NCBI RefSeq assembly: GCF_030162935.1 | Contig: NZ_JASAUZ010000023.1 | Location: 410,777-474,776 of the forward strand | Direction: 5' to 3' | Length of the DNA stretch: 64,000 nucleotides | Source of the DNA: Comamonas halotolerans | Lineage (GTDB): Bacteria > Pseudomonadota > Gammaproteobacteria > Burkholderiales > Burkholderiaceae_C | Part shown: positions 1 through 8,702 of the stretch, one piece after another | How the letters are laid out: each line of letters starts with the position of its first letter | How positions within the stretch are numbered: position 1 is the first letter of the stretch | Notes under the pieces: generated by a model | What the model was told of the DNA's origin: nothing | What the model saw: only the letters and a program-made list of their open reading frames with translations | Database searches by the model: none | Translations under genes and position numbers: made by a program

Positions 1-69
1 GGGATCTGTCTGGGTGGCACATCCAGCCAAGGCCAGAGCAGCAGTTGCGGCCAACAGCATGTATTTCAT
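1..69 (-). CDS. Lipoprotein, N-terminal fragment (cut by window edge)
   Basis: Only the first 23 codons are inside the window. They encode a lipoprotein signal: a short charged start (MKY), an Ala/Leu-rich core and a lipobox (LAGC) with Cys at residue 17, so the product should be lipidated and membrane-anchored. A strong Shine-Dalgarno, GGAGGAG, lies 7 bases before the ATG (77-83), which makes the start secure. The gene lies 50 bp downstream of the MOSC gene on the same strand. Its function cannot be told from this fragment. Confidence 0.75.
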   Translation of the reverse strand, partial: MKYMLLAATAALALAGCATQTDP

Positions 70-119
70 AAGTCAACTCCTCCAAAATTGATCGGCATCT
101 TAACGAAACACGCCCAGCG

Positions 120-1010
120 TTAGTCAAATTTTAGTTGCCCGCCTACAACTTGGCCCACACGCAGCAACTGACCCGCACCTTGCGCAACCACAGCGTTCAT
201 GCCGAAGGTGATAGCACCATTGAGACGTGCATCCTGGCGGTACTGGGCAATGGTGTGCCCGACCTCCGGGCTAGACTGCGCCGTGCGCGGATCAATATTG
301 GGGATGGGGCAACGTGAGCAAGGCTTGCCCAGCCGGATAGCCACAGGCTCCTGCGCTTCGATCCAAACCGTCTCTATAAAGTCTTCTTCATGCTCGGCCA
401 GCCCGTCGAGCACGATGTTGGCACGAAAACGCAGCCCATCCACCGCAATATGGCCCTGAGCCTGCAACCTTGCATTCAGGGCTTCGAAGGCAGAGCTGGT
501 CGTCACCAGCAGGGGATAGCCGTCGGCAAATTGATTAGGCGCCTTGATCCCGCCGGTCCACTTGGTGTTCGACAGCCGTTGCTGCGCAGGGTCGAAGCGA
601 ACCAGACGGCACTCACGCTGCAATGCCAGGCTGAACCACTGAGCGGCTTGCTGCCCCATATCCCAAGCCTCGAGCTGGCTATTCCATACCTGCACGGCGA
701 TTTGCGGCGCTTGCGCCATGAATGGCAGTTTCAATGGCACAGCCAAATCACTCAGTCCGGGAAAACTCAATCTCAGCAAACCAGCAGCAAGATCCAGATG
801 GGGTTGCACCAAAGCCATCTGTGCAACTTCACGCTGGGTGATAAACACGCCTTCCGGGTCCACTACCATCCAGGCACGATCCCACTCCAGCCCGGTAGGC
901 AGCAACTTTGCCTCCTGCACAGCGATGCCTGCACAGGACTTGATAGGAAACACCCACAGTGCGCCAATGGTGCCCGTGACATCCGCTTGATCGATGGAAA
1001 AGACTGTCAT
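120..1010 (-). CDS. MOSC domain protein, YcbX-like
   Basis: A 296-residue protein with the two-part layout of the YcbX/mARC-type family. It has an N-terminal MOSC beta-barrel (GTIGALWVFPIKSC near the start, then GLEWDRAWMVVD) and a C-terminal MOSC domain (KPCSRCPIPNIDP, with the Cys that in related proteins contacts the molybdenum cofactor). Family members bind a sulfurated Mo cofactor and reduce N-hydroxylated compounds. That activity is known for E. coli YcbX and is inferred here. The ATG at 1008-1010 was chosen because the MOSC barrel begins directly after it; an upstream in-frame extension to 1127 has no family-like sequence and runs into the divergent neighbour. The 99 bp to the divergent FAD hydroxylase must hold both promoters. 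Confidence 0.85.
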   Translation of the reverse strand: MTVFSIDQADVTGTIGALWVFPIKSCAGIAVQEAKLLPTGLEWDRAWMVVDPEGVFITQREVAQMALVQPHLDLAAGLLRLSFPGLSDLAVPLKLPFMAQAPQIAVQVWNSQLEAWDMGQQAAQWFSLALQRECRLVRFDPAQQRLSNTKWTGGIKAPNQFADGYPLLVTTSSAFEALNARLQAQGHIAVDGLRFRANIVLDGLAEHEEDFIETVWIEAQEPVAIRLGKPCSRCPIPNIDPRTAQSSPEVGHTIAQYRQDARLNGAITFGMNAVVAQGAGQLLRVGQVVGGQLKFD

Positions 1011-1109
1011 GCGCTTATTGTGACGCGATGACTTTGTCTTTGTGTCATCTGCAACACTCTTGATTTGGGGAAGCCGTCCTTCCCAACGGCTGCTGCCAGC
1101 CCTCCTACA

Positions 1110-2258
1110 ATGCGAAACATGGCGCAAACCTTTGATGTATGTATCCGCGGAGCCGGCATTGTCGGCCGCACCCTGGCACTTTTACTGGCGCGCGAGCGCC
1201 TGCGCGTGGCTTTGGTGGCAACGCCACTCTCGGCCGCCATGCCGACCGATATCAGAGCCTATGCACTCAACACCAACTCCAAGCAACTGCTGGAATCTTT
1301 GCGTACTTGGCCCGATGAACAGCACGCCACGCCGGTCAAACACATGGAAGTGCATGGTGATGTGGATGGCAGCGTGCACTTTGATGCAGGCGCCCAAGGC
1401 GTAGATGCGCTGGCATGGATTGTTGATGTTCCTGCACTGGAGCAACGCTTGGCCGAGGCCGTGCGCTACCAGCCACAGGTCGAAGTCGTGCAGTCCCCCG
1501 TGCAAGCACCGCTGACTGCCATCTGCGAAGGTCGTGCCAGCGCTACCCGCTCAGAGTTGGGCGTGGAGTTTGATATCACTCCTTATGGACAGCACGCAAT
1601 TGCCACACGCTTGGATTGCGAACAGCCTCATGGCCAGGTGGCACGCCAGTGGTTTTCTCCACAAGGGATTCTGGCGCTCCTTCCCATTGATGGTGAGAAC
1701 GGTCACAGTGTCGCTGTGGTGTGGTCGGTTGCACAGGCGGATGCCGACCACTGGAAGAACACCGATGAGGCCACATTCATACAAGCCCTGATGGACATCA
1801 GCCAAGGCAGTTTGGGGCAACTGACATTGCAAGGACCTCGCATGTCGTGGCCACTGCAGCAAGCCATTGCCAAGCGCTGGTGCGGGCCTTTGCCTGGCAC
1901 CTCTGAATCGCGTACACCCAACAGTTGGGTGCTGGCAGGTGATGCAGCTCACAATGTGCACCCACTTGCAGGCCAGGGGCTGAACATTGGCTTGGCCGAC
2001 GTGCAAGCCCTTTCCCGCATTCTGCAGGCACGTGACGAATGGCGCAGCACGGGAGACTTGAAGCTGCTGCGCCGCTATGAGCGAGAGCGCAAAGCAGGCC
2101 TGGCTCCATTAGGACTGGCCATGGATGGGCTGCAGCAACTCTTCAGCCGTTCTGAAGCGCCCTTACAGGCGCTCAGAAACTTTGGCTTGCGCAGTTTTGA
2201 GCGCAGCGGCCCCATCAAGGACTGGGCCGCCCGCCAGGCCATGGGCCTGGAGCGTTAA
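1110..2258 (+). CDS. FAD-dependent hydroxylase, UbiH/UbiF/COQ6 family
   Basis: A 382-residue flavoprotein monooxygenase. The N-terminal dinucleotide fold carries GAGIVGRTLALLLA. The FAD ribityl-binding motif is GDAAHNVHPLAGQGLNIGL near residue 275, which is the ubiquinone-hydroxylase signature (GDAAHxxxPxxGQGxNxGxxD). The usual role is hydroxylation of the ubiquinone precursor ring; which ring position is modified cannot be read from sequence, so no symbol is given. Starts at 1110 and 1119 are both possible and neither has a convincing ribosome binding site; the fold begins 5 residues after the second. dsbC follows 78 bp downstream on the same strand. Confidence 0.85.
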   Translation: MRNMAQTFDVCIRGAGIVGRTLALLLARERLRVALVATPLSAAMPTDIRAYALNTNSKQLLESLRTWPDEQHATPVKHMEVHGDVDGSVHFDAGAQGVDALAWIVDVPALEQRLAEAVRYQPQVEVVQSPVQAPLTAICEGRASATRSELGVEFDITPYGQHAIATRLDCEQPHGQVARQWFSPQGILALLPIDGENGHSVAVVWSVAQADADHWKNTDEATFIQALMDISQGSLGQLTLQGPRMSWPLQQAIAKRWCGPLPGTSESRTPNSWVLAGDAAHNVHPLAGQGLNIGLADVQALSRILQARDEWRSTGDLKLLRRYERERKAGLAPLGLAMDGLQQLFSRSEAPLQALRNFGLRSFERSGPIKDWAARQAMGLER

Positions 2259-2336
2259 GCCTAAGCCTATTCATGCCAAGGGAACCTTTTGCTCCCCCGA
2301 CCACCCAATAACTTTTTATTCACCGGAATCTGTGCC

Positions 2337-3050
2337 ATGAAATTGTTCGCCACAGCGTTGTTGGCTACTGCTGCTTGGGGTTGCGCCATCGCAGCCCAGC
2401 CTCAAGACCAAATCACCAAGACCTTGGCTGAGCGCATTCCTCAATTGCAGCAAGTCGATGAGGTCAAACCAACACCCATGAAAGGCTTGTACGAGGTACG
2501 CATCGGTACCGATGTGTTCTATTCCAACGAGACTGGTGACTATCTGATCCAGGGTGAGTTGATTGACACCAAGGCACAGCGAAACCTGACCGAAGACCGT
2601 ATCAACCAGCTCACATCTGTGGACTTCAAGAACCTGCCTTTGAACGATGCCATCAAGATCGTGCATGGCAAGGGTGAGCGCAAGCTGGCGGTTTTTGAAG
2701 ACCCGAACTGCGGTTACTGCAAGCGCTTTGAGCGTGACCTGCAAAACGTAGACAACGTGACTGTCTATCTGTTTCTATACCCCATCCTGAGCCGAGACTC
2801 AGCCGAGAAGTCGCGCAATATCTGGTGCGCCAAAAACAGTGCCAAGACTTGGCATGATCTGATGCTCAGGGACAAAACACCCGCTGCCGCCAGCTGCGAT
2901 ATCGACGCTATTGAGCGCAACCTGGCCCTGGGTCGCAAGCACAAGATCACAGGCACACCCACACTGATCTTTGCGGACAACACCCGTGTGCCGGGCGCTA
3001 TCCCCGCCAGCGAGGTTGAAAAATACCTTAACGCCGCACACAAAAAGTAA
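2337..3050 (+). CDS. dsbC: Thiol:disulfide interchange protein DsbC
   Basis: A 237-residue periplasmic disulfide isomerase. Residues 1-20 form a Sec signal peptide (hydrophobic core, AIAAQ cleavage region). The DsbC/G N-terminal dimerisation domain follows, then a thioredoxin fold with the active site CGYC at residues 125-128 (context FEDPNCGYCKRF) and a cis-Pro loop (TGTPTLIF). It shuffles wrong disulfides in exported proteins and is kept reduced by DsbD in known systems. The ATG at 2337 puts the signal peptide at the N-terminus; an upstream in-frame ATG at 2289 would bury it. A perfect 24-bp palindrome lies 15 bp after the stop. Confidence 0.93.
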   Translation: MKLFATALLATAAWGCAIAAQPQDQITKTLAERIPQLQQVDEVKPTPMKGLYEVRIGTDVFYSNETGDYLIQGELIDTKAQRNLTEDRINQLTSVDFKNLPLNDAIKIVHGKGERKLAVFEDPNCGYCKRFERDLQNVDNVTVYLFLYPILSRDSAEKSRNIWCAKNSAKTWHDLMLRDKTPAAASCDIDAIERNLALGRKHKITGTPTLIFADNTRVPGAIPASEVEKYLNAAHKK

Positions 3051-3065
3051 GAGTAAGCGCTTCAT

Positions 3066-3089
3066 GACAGGCTGCCCAGGCAGCCTGTC
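3066..3089. terminator. Perfect 24-bp palindrome after dsbC
   Basis: GACAGGCTGCC, then CA, then GGCAGCCTGTC forms a very stable stem just past the dsbC stop. There is no T-run on either strand, so it is not a standard intrinsic terminator. It could protect the dsbC mRNA 3' end or reduce read-through into the M61 gene. Confidence 0.45.
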
Positions 3090-3144
3090 TCACTTGCGGC
3101 ATTGCCGCCCGGCATGCCGCGGATGTACCCCACACCGTACCGCC

Positions 3145-4899
3145 ATGCCTCCAACCAACTCCTCTTTGCACTACAGCGTCGCCTTGCATGACCTGCACGC
3201 GCACCTGTACCGCGTCACCCTCACCATCTCCCAACCCAGCGTCCAGCAGCGGCTATCTTTGCCCGTATGGATTCCTGGCAGTTATCTGGTGCGTGAGTTC
3301 GCCAAGAATCTGCAGAACCTGCGCGCCCACCAAGGTGAGCACACGATCGAAGTCCAGCAGTTGAACAAACACGAATGGGAAGTCAGTTGCCAGACCCATC
3401 TGCCCTTGGTAGTGAGCTATGAAGTCAGTGCCTATGACACTTCGGTACGCACGGCCTGGCTGGATCAGCGCCGCGGCTTTTTCAACGGCACCAGCCTCCT
3501 GCTGCGCGTGCACGGCCAGGAAGCACAGCCCCATCAGCTGCATGTTCAGCCTTGCGCCACAGTGCCAAAATGGCAGCTGGCGACAGGTCTGCCTGCGACT
3601 GCTGTCGATGCGCAAGGCTTTGGCACCTATATAGCCCGGGATTACGACCAGTTGGTGGACTGCCCCGTTGAGATGGGCGATTTCTGGAGTGGCAGCTTTG
3701 TTGCCGCAGGCGTGCCGCACCGCTTTGTGGTGGCTGGCGCGCCCGCCTCCTTCGACGGTGAACGCTTGCTGCGCGACACCCAGAAAATTTGCGAAGCGGA
3801 AATCAACTTCTGGGGCTCAGCACCTCATAGCAACTACGTGTTCATGCTGAACGTGACACACGATGGCTATGGTGGCCTGGAGCACTGCAACTCCACCGCC
3901 CTGATCTGCAGCCGCCCGGATCTGCCTCGCCTGGGCACAGACAAGGCCAGCGACGGGTACATCCAGCTTCTGGGACTGATCAGCCACGAATACTTTCATA
4001 CCTGGAACGTCAAGCGTCTGCGTCCCGCCGAACTGGTGCCCTACAACTATGACCAGGAAAACTACACCCAGTTGCTATGGTTCTTCGAAGGCTTCACCAG
4101 CTATTACGATGACTTGCTGCTGCGCCGCGCAGGGTTGATCGACAACGCCCAGTACCTCAAACTCATCACAAAAACGCTCAATCAGGTTCAGCAAACACCA
4201 GGACGTCTGGTACAAAGCGTGGCCCAATCGAGTTTTGATGCGTGGATCAAGTATTACCGCCAGGACGAAAATACCGCCAACATCACTGTCAGTTATTACA
4301 CCAAGGGCGCATTGGTTGCCATGTGTCTGGACCTGAAGCTGCGCCAGGAAGGCCGGGCCAGCCTGGATGCTGTGATGCGTGGCTTGTGGCAACGCTGTCA
4401 GGGTGGCGCCATGACCGAAACCGATGTACTCAGTGAGCTACAAGCCCAGACAGGCCGTAGCTGGCAGACAGAGCTACAGGCCTGGGTCCACGGGACTGAC
4501 GAACTTCCGTTGCAAGAATTGCTGGCCGCCCACGGTGTGAAAGCAGAAACGGACAAACCCGCCCCTGCACAGGCTTTGGGCCTGCGGGTGCAAGAGATCC
4601 ACAGCGTGCTTATCAAGCAAGTCTTGCGCGGTGGTTTGGCCGAACAAGCAGGGATGATGGCTGGCGATGAGTGGTATGGTCTGAAGTTATCCAGTAGCTC
4701 CCAAGCATGGCGTTTGACCAAATTGGAGGAGCTGGAGTTCTACGTGCCACACGGCACCACCTCGGTAATCGCCTTGATTGCCCGCGACCGCCAACTGCTA
4801 CAACTATCGCTTTCTCTGCCCTGTGCCGGCGCGCCCATCTCCAACTACCAACTCAGCGTCACCGATGCTGCGGTTGTTGACCGCTGGCTAGCGCTGTAA
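3145..4899 (+). CDS. M61-family glycyl aminopeptidase with PDZ domain
   Basis: A 584-residue metallopeptidase. The zinc motif HEYFH is at residues 281-285 (SHEYFHTWNVKRLRP) and a downstream Glu-containing segment (WFFEGFTSYYDDLLLRRAG) supplies the third ligand, both typical of family M61. The N-terminal part has the M61 beta domain (LPVWIPGSYLVREFAKNL). A PDZ-like domain covers roughly residues 470-560 (LRVQEIHSVLIKQVLRGGLA...). Family members release N-terminal Gly or Ala; the substrate here is unknown. No signal peptide is visible, so it is predicted cytoplasmic. The ATG at 3145 gives the family's usual length and N-terminus. A longer reading from 2971 overlaps dsbC and the palindrome and is unlikely. 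Confidence 0.9.
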   Translation: MPPTNSSLHYSVALHDLHAHLYRVTLTISQPSVQQRLSLPVWIPGSYLVREFAKNLQNLRAHQGEHTIEVQQLNKHEWEVSCQTHLPLVVSYEVSAYDTSVRTAWLDQRRGFFNGTSLLLRVHGQEAQPHQLHVQPCATVPKWQLATGLPATAVDAQGFGTYIARDYDQLVDCPVEMGDFWSGSFVAAGVPHRFVVAGAPASFDGERLLRDTQKICEAEINFWGSAPHSNYVFMLNVTHDGYGGLEHCNSTALICSRPDLPRLGTDKASDGYIQLLGLISHEYFHTWNVKRLRPAELVPYNYDQENYTQLLWFFEGFTSYYDDLLLRRAGLIDNAQYLKLITKTLNQVQQTPGRLVQSVAQSSFDAWIKYYRQDENTANITVSYYTKGALVAMCLDLKLRQEGRASLDAVMRGLWQRCQGGAMTETDVLSELQAQTGRSWQTELQAWVHGTDELPLQELLAAHGVKAETDKPAPAQALGLRVQEIHSVLIKQVLRGGLAEQAGMMAGDEWYGLKLSSSSQAWRLTKLEELEFYVPHGTTSVIALIARDRQLLQLSLSLPCAGAPISNYQLSVTDAAVVDRWLAL

Positions 4900-4918
4900 G
4901 CACTTACGGGCAGTGCTT
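4898..4918 (+). terminator. Weak hairpin after the M61 gene
   Basis: AAGCACT - 7-nt loop - AGTGCTT overlaps the stop codon of the M61 gene. It is followed by GGTTAT rather than a T-run, so termination would be weak at best. Confidence 0.35.
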
Positions 4919-4964
4919 GGTTATAGTCATAGCTGCCACACACATGACTATTAGGAGATAAGCC

Positions 4965-5744
4965 TTGGCATACGAAATGATCGAAGTCCGTGTTGAAGCG
5001 GACAAAGTGGGCATCATCACCCTGAACCGCCCCAAGCAACTCAACGCCCTGAACGACCAGCTCATGAATGAGCTGGGCGAAGCCCTCAAGGCCTTTGACG
5101 CTGACGAAAAAATCGGCTGCATGATCATCACGGGCAGCGAGCGCGCCTTTGCCGCCGGTGCCGACATCGGTGCCATGGCCAAGTACAGCTTTGCTGATGC
5201 CTACAAAGGGAACTACATCACCCGCAACTGGGAAACCATTCGCAGCATTCGCAAGCCGGTCATCGCTGCCGTCAGCGGCTTTGCACTCGGGGGAGGCTGC
5301 GAATTGGCGATGATGTGCGATTTCATCATCGCTGCGGACAATGCCAAGTTTGGCCAACCCGAAATCAAGCTGGGCGTGATTCCCGGTGCTGGCGGTACCC
5401 AGCGCCTGCCCCGTGCCGTGGGAAAATCCAAAGCCATGGACATGGCATTGACAGCCCGCATGATGGATGCCACCGAGGCTGAACGCGCCGGCTTGGTCAG
5501 CCGCGTAGTTCCCTATGACAAGCTAGCCGACGAGGCCCTGGGCGCCGCCATCACCATCAGTGGTTTCTCGCAGATTGCAGTCATGGCCGCCAAGGAGTCC
5601 GTCAATCGCGCCTTTGAAGGCAGCCTGAATGACGGGGTGATGTTCGAGCGTCGCCTGTTCCATGCCCTGTTTGCCACCCAAGATCAAAAGGAAGGCATGG
5701 ACGCCTTTATAAACAAGCGCTCCGCGAACTTCGTCCACCTCTAA
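4965..5744 (+). CDS. Enoyl-CoA hydratase (crotonase family)
   Basis: A 259-residue enzyme predicted to hydrate trans-2-enoyl-CoA to 3-hydroxyacyl-CoA. Crotonase motifs are in order: oxyanion-hole loop [13 protein letters not shown], then [15 protein letters not shown], then [18 protein letters not shown] holding the catalytic Glu pair region. The full length matches PaaF/Ech-type hydratases. The start is a TTG at 4965, backed by AGGAG at 4953-4957 with a 7-nt gap; the first in-frame ATG would drop four residues and lie too far from this site. Substrate range (short-chain fatty acid, phenylacetate or amino-acid catabolism) is not set by context, because no other beta-oxidation gene is adjacent. 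Confidence 0.92.
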   Translation: MAYEMIEVRVEADKVGIITLNRPKQLNALNDQLMNELGEALKAFDADEKIGCMIITGSERAFAAGADIGAMAKYSFADAYKGNYITRNWETIRSIRKPVIAAVSGFALGGGCELAMMCDFIIAADNAKFGQPEIKLGVIPGAGGTQRLPRAVGKSKAMDMALTARMMDATEAERAGLVSRVVPYDKLADEALGAAITISGFSQIAVMAAKESVNRAFEGSLNDGVMFERRLFHALFATQDQKEGMDAFINKRSANFVHL

Positions 5745-5753
5745 AACTTGATA

Positions 5754-5759
5754 TATAAT
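5754..5759 (+). promoter_or_regulatory. Probable -10 box of the tRNA-Met pair
   Basis: A perfect TATAAT lies 11 bp before the first tRNA, just past the stop of the hydratase gene. A good -35 hexamer is not evident at the expected distance, so the assignment rests on the -10 and its position. Confidence 0.5.
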
Positions 5760-5770
5760 CGCGTTCTCTT

Positions 5771-5847
5771 GGTCGTATAGCTCAGTTGGTTAGAGCGCAG
5801 CATTCATAATGCTGATGTCGTAGGTTCAAGTCCCACTACGACCACCA
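5771..5847 (+). tRNA. tRNA-Met (CAT), copy 1
   Basis: A 77-nt cloverleaf with acceptor GGTCGTA / TACGACC, D arm GCTC / GAGC, anticodon stem CAGCA / TGCTG, loop TTCATAA with anticodon CAT, T loop TTCAAGT and an encoded CCA end. The T stem GTAGG / CCCAC has one A-C mismatch at 51-63, present in both copies and, from memory, also in E. coli elongator tRNA-Met. This favours elongator Met over initiator (first pair is G-C, not mismatched) and over the lysidine-type tRNA-Ile. Confidence 0.93.
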
Positions 5848-5853
5848 GAGTTC

Positions 5854-5930
5854 GGTCGTATAGCTCAGTTGGTTAGAGCGCAGCATTCATAATGCTGATG
5901 TCGTAGGTTCAAGTCCCACTACGACCACCA
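5854..5930 (+). tRNA. tRNA-Met (CAT), copy 2
   Basis: Identical base for base to the copy at 5771-5847 and separated from it by 6 bp, so the two are almost certainly co-transcribed and processed from one precursor. CCA is encoded. The lack of any difference suggests recent duplication or gene conversion. Confidence 0.93.
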
Positions 5931-5937
5931 AAATACA

Positions 5938-5971
5938 AAACCCCGCAGCGCGCAAGCACTGCGGGGTTTTT
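5938..5971. terminator. Bidirectional terminator after the tRNA pair
   Basis: Stem AAACCCCGCAG / CTGCGGGGTTT with a 10-nt loop, followed by T-rich sequence on the + strand. On the minus strand it is followed by TTTTGTATTTT, so it can also end the lipoprotein transcript coming from 6408. Confidence 0.85.
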
Positions 5972-5988
5972 CTTTTGCTTCACCGTAA

Positions 5989-6408
5989 CTACTTAACGGT
6001 TCCGCCATCCAGCTTGTTGGTTTCGCCATCCCCCTGGGCATTGGTAATTACGGCGGCCATTCCCGCTGCGGGGGTCACACCACCTTGCTCCTCAGACGGC
6101 TCTGCCGTACTGGCTTGCGGCTGGATTACTTCCAGATTGGCAACTGGATCTGGCAACGGAACACCCGCTGGCAATGGCTCCCGGATGTCCGCTTTGGCCA
6201 CCGGTAACACATCCTGGCTGCGCAAGTAACTGTCAGAGCCCAATAGTGGTTTTTTGGGTGCCGGTTGATCAAAACGATCCGCCTGTCCCATCGGGAAAGT
6301 ATCCGCACGCAAGATCGGACCTTCATCCTGACAAGCCGACAGCAATGCCATCACACTGACGGCAGCAGCGCTGGCAATGTAAAAACGAATGGGTATTGGT
6401 GTGAGCAT
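5989..6408 (-). CDS. Small lipoprotein, unknown function
   Basis: A 139-residue protein with a lipoprotein signal: hydrophobic core IASAAAVSVMALLSAC, lipobox Cys at residue 26. The mature part is low-complexity, rich in Pro, Ala, Asp and Glu, with no recognisable domain, and is probably disordered. A very strong Shine-Dalgarno (AGGAGG) precedes the ATG. The gene lies between the tRNA pair and an NlpC/P60 lipoprotein on the same strand, 110 bp downstream of that gene. No function can be assigned. Confidence 0.75.
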   Translation of the reverse strand: MLTPIPIRFYIASAAAVSVMALLSACQDEGPILRADTFPMGQADRFDQPAPKKPLLGSDSYLRSQDVLPVAKADIREPLPAGVPLPDPVANLEVIQPQASTAEPSEEQGGVTPAAGMAAVITNAQGDGETNKLDGGTVK

Positions 6409-6518
6409 GACAACTTCCTCCTGAAGTTATTGATACTCCACACCCAAGGCCTGCTTGTATGTCAGCCAAATCCCTGTAGCTTGTCAATCAAAAAGAGCAA
6501 ACAGCCTGGCTAGATTTC

Positions 6519-7079
6519 TCAAACAAAGATGCTGCGTGCTTCTGTGAACCGCTTGGCGAAATAGACGTTATCCATGCGCACCCGCTGCACCGTCCCCCCT
6601 TTGGAAGGGGCATGCACAAACTGACCGTTGCCTACAAATATGCCCATGTGCGAATACGGTCCGCCCAGCGTATTGAAAAAAACAAAGTCACCACGCTGCA
6701 AGCTGCGGTTTTGCACAGGAGTGCTGGATTGAGCCCACTGTGCCGTGGTACGGGGTAACGCACCATTGTGAATACCTTTTACGGCCCATTGGATCAAGCC
6801 ACTGCAGTCAAACCCCCCTTCGGGTGAATTCCCACCATAGGTATACGGTGTATTCACCACCAGCATGGTCCGCGCCAGCAGGCTTTCTCGCAGTTCGCCC
6901 TGCAACTTCAAAGCGGTGGCTGGTGCTGTGCGCAAGCCGCTGCTGCGGTGGGCTGTATTCTTGGAACGTGGTTTGCTGGAACATCCAGCCAGCACGGCCG
7001 CTGCACCTAGCAACAACCAAGTGCGGCGCAAAGACAGGGGCGACGAGCGAGGAAAGAATGGTGCAGACATGACATTCAT
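6519..7079 (-). CDS. NlpC/P60 (C40) cell-wall peptidase lipoprotein
   Basis: A 186-residue lipoprotein whose N-terminus has LLLGAAAVLAGCSS (lipobox Cys near residue 33). The NlpC/P60 domain shows the catalytic Cys in GGFDCSGLIQW (about residue 92), His in SHMGIFVGNG and a final polar residue in FVHAPSKGG. It resembles E. coli Spr/MepS, which cuts peptidoglycan peptide cross-links; such endopeptidase activity is inferred here. Starts at 7079 or 7070 are both possible (MNVMSAP...); no clear ribosome binding site decides. An extension using TTG at 7088 is less likely. Confidence 0.88.
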   Translation of the reverse strand: MNVMSAPFFPRSSPLSLRRTWLLLGAAAVLAGCSSKPRSKNTAHRSSGLRTAPATALKLQGELRESLLARTMLVVNTPYTYGGNSPEGGFDCSGLIQWAVKGIHNGALPRTTAQWAQSSTPVQNRSLQRGDFVFFNTLGGPYSHMGIFVGNGQFVHAPSKGGTVQRVRMDNVYFAKRFTEARSIFV

Positions 7080-7204
7080 TATGGGCAACTTGCCATTGAA
7101 AGTAAAAAAGTAGAGCTACTCGCCATGTGACAAAGCACGCTTTCCTGCCAACTCCCCTCCGAATCCTTGCTGCATAAACAGTCAAAGCACTTGTTGCAAG
7201 CCAT

Positions 7205-7241
7205 AAAAAAAGCCGCATGGCTTATGCAGCGATACGGCTTT
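7205..7241 (-). terminator. Terminator of ffh
   Basis: On the minus strand, AAAGCCG ... CGGCTTTTTTT forms a stem with a large, partly structured loop and a T-run, 22 bp after the ffh stop. Confidence 0.7.
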
Positions 7242-7262
7242 CAGACGGAATGGCCGGCGTAC

Positions 7263-8657
7263 TTAGAAAGGCAGCTTGGGCATACCACCACCGCCACCCA
7301 TCATGCCCTTCATGGCTTTCATGCCCCCCATGCGCTTCATCATCTTCATGAGGCCGCCACCCTTCATCTTTTTCATCATTGACTGCATTTGCTCAAACTC
7401 CTTGAGCAAGCGGTTCACGTCCTGTACCTGCACACCAGCACCATCAGCAATGCGCTTCTTGCGCGTGGCCTTGATGAGTGCAGGGTGCTTGCGCTCCTTG
7501 AGGGTCATGGAGCAGATAATGCCTTCCTTGCGTTTGATTTCACGCTCCGCCTTGTCCATATCCACAGCTCCCGCCTTGGCGGTCAGCTCGGAGGGCAGCT
7601 TGTCCATCAAGGTGGAAAGACCGCCCATTTGCTTCATCTGTTGCAGTTGCGCCAGGAAATCGTTCAGATCGAAGCCATCGCCGCTCTTGAGCTTTTCGGC
7701 CATCTTCTGAGCGGCTTCCATGTCCACGCCCTTGGTGACCTGCTCCACCAGCGCCACAATGTCGCCCATACCCAGCACACGCTGCGCATGGCGGCTGGCG
7801 TCAAACACCTCCAAGCCGTCGAGCTTTTCCGAAACACCGGCAAATTTGATCGGCGCCCCCGTGATCTGGCGCACCGACAGCGCCGCACCACCGCGCGAGT
7901 CACCGTCGAGCTTGGTCAGCACGATACCTGTCAGCGGCAGAGCCTCCTTGAAAGCCTTGGCAGTGTTGATGGCATCCTGACCTTGCATGGCATCAACCAC
8001 AAACAAGGTTTCAACAGGATTGAGCGTGGCATGCAAATCCTTGATTTCAGCCATCAACAACTCGTCAATGGCCAGACGACCTGCCGTGTCCACCAGCAAC
8101 ACATCAAAGTAGTGTTTCTTGGCGTAGTCCAGCGCAGCCACAGCAATATCGTGGGGCTTTTGGTCAGGGGTCGAAGGGAACCATTCTGCCCCCGCCTGGG
8201 CGGTCACGGTTTTGAGCTGTTCAATCGCAGCAGGGCGATACACGTCACCCGATACGGTGAGCACCTTCTTCTTGCGCTTTTCAATCAGATGTTTGGCCAG
8301 CTTGGCCGTGGTGGTGGTTTTACCGGCACCTTGCAAACCCGCCATCAAGATGATGGCTGGAGGCTGCGCATTCAAATTGATGTCAGCCACACCTTCGCCC
8401 ATGGTGGCTGCCAGCTCGGCATTCACAATGCCGACCAAGGCCTGGCCTGGCTTGAGGCTACCGAGCACTTCTTGACCCAGTGCCTTTTCCTTGACGCGGG
8501 CAATAAAGTCGCGCACCACGGGCAAGGCTACGTCCGCTTCCAATAGCGCCATGCGCACTTCACGCAGCATGTCTTGTACATTGGATTCGGTGATGCGAGC
8601 CTGACCACGCATCTCCTTGACGAGTCGCGAGAGTTTGTCGGTGAGTGCGGATGCCAT
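7263..8657 (-). CDS. ffh: Signal recognition particle protein Ffh
   Basis: A 464-residue SRP54-type GTPase. An N domain (residues 1-90) is followed by a G domain with P-loop GLQGAGKTTTTAKL, DTAGRLAIDE and TKLDGDSRGGAA. The methionine-rich M domain (from about residue 300) ends in the GMPKLPF tail typical of proteobacterial Ffh. With 4.5S RNA it delivers signal-anchor proteins from the ribosome to FtsY at the inner membrane. The ATG at 8655-8657 gives the standard MxxxLTDKLS start; an upstream extension to 8720 is not family-like. A ypjD-type gene is divergent, a common neighbour of ffh. Confidence 0.97.
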   Translation of the reverse strand: MASALTDKLSRLVKEMRGQARITESNVQDMLREVRMALLEADVALPVVRDFIARVKEKALGQEVLGSLKPGQALVGIVNAELAATMGEGVADINLNAQPPAIILMAGLQGAGKTTTTAKLAKHLIEKRKKKVLTVSGDVYRPAAIEQLKTVTAQAGAEWFPSTPDQKPHDIAVAALDYAKKHYFDVLLVDTAGRLAIDELLMAEIKDLHATLNPVETLFVVDAMQGQDAINTAKAFKEALPLTGIVLTKLDGDSRGGAALSVRQITGAPIKFAGVSEKLDGLEVFDASRHAQRVLGMGDIVALVEQVTKGVDMEAAQKMAEKLKSGDGFDLNDFLAQLQQMKQMGGLSTLMDKLPSELTAKAGAVDMDKAEREIKRKEGIICSMTLKERKHPALIKATRKKRIADGAGVQVQDVNRLLKEFEQMQSMMKKMKGGGLMKMMKRMGGMKAMKGMMGGGGGMPKLPF

Positions 8658-8702
8658 AAGCAGATGTGTCCGAAGAGAAAAACTGTGCGCCGTGTGCGGC
8701 TC

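Noticed and set aside
5771..5930. T-stem mismatch as a sign of degraded tRNA genes
   Set aside because: Both copies share it and, from memory, E. coli elongator tRNA-Met has the same A51-C63 mismatch; everything else pairs.
7389..8546. A 385-codon + strand open frame opposite ffh
   Set aside because: Antisense shadow; Ffh motifs on the minus strand are complete.
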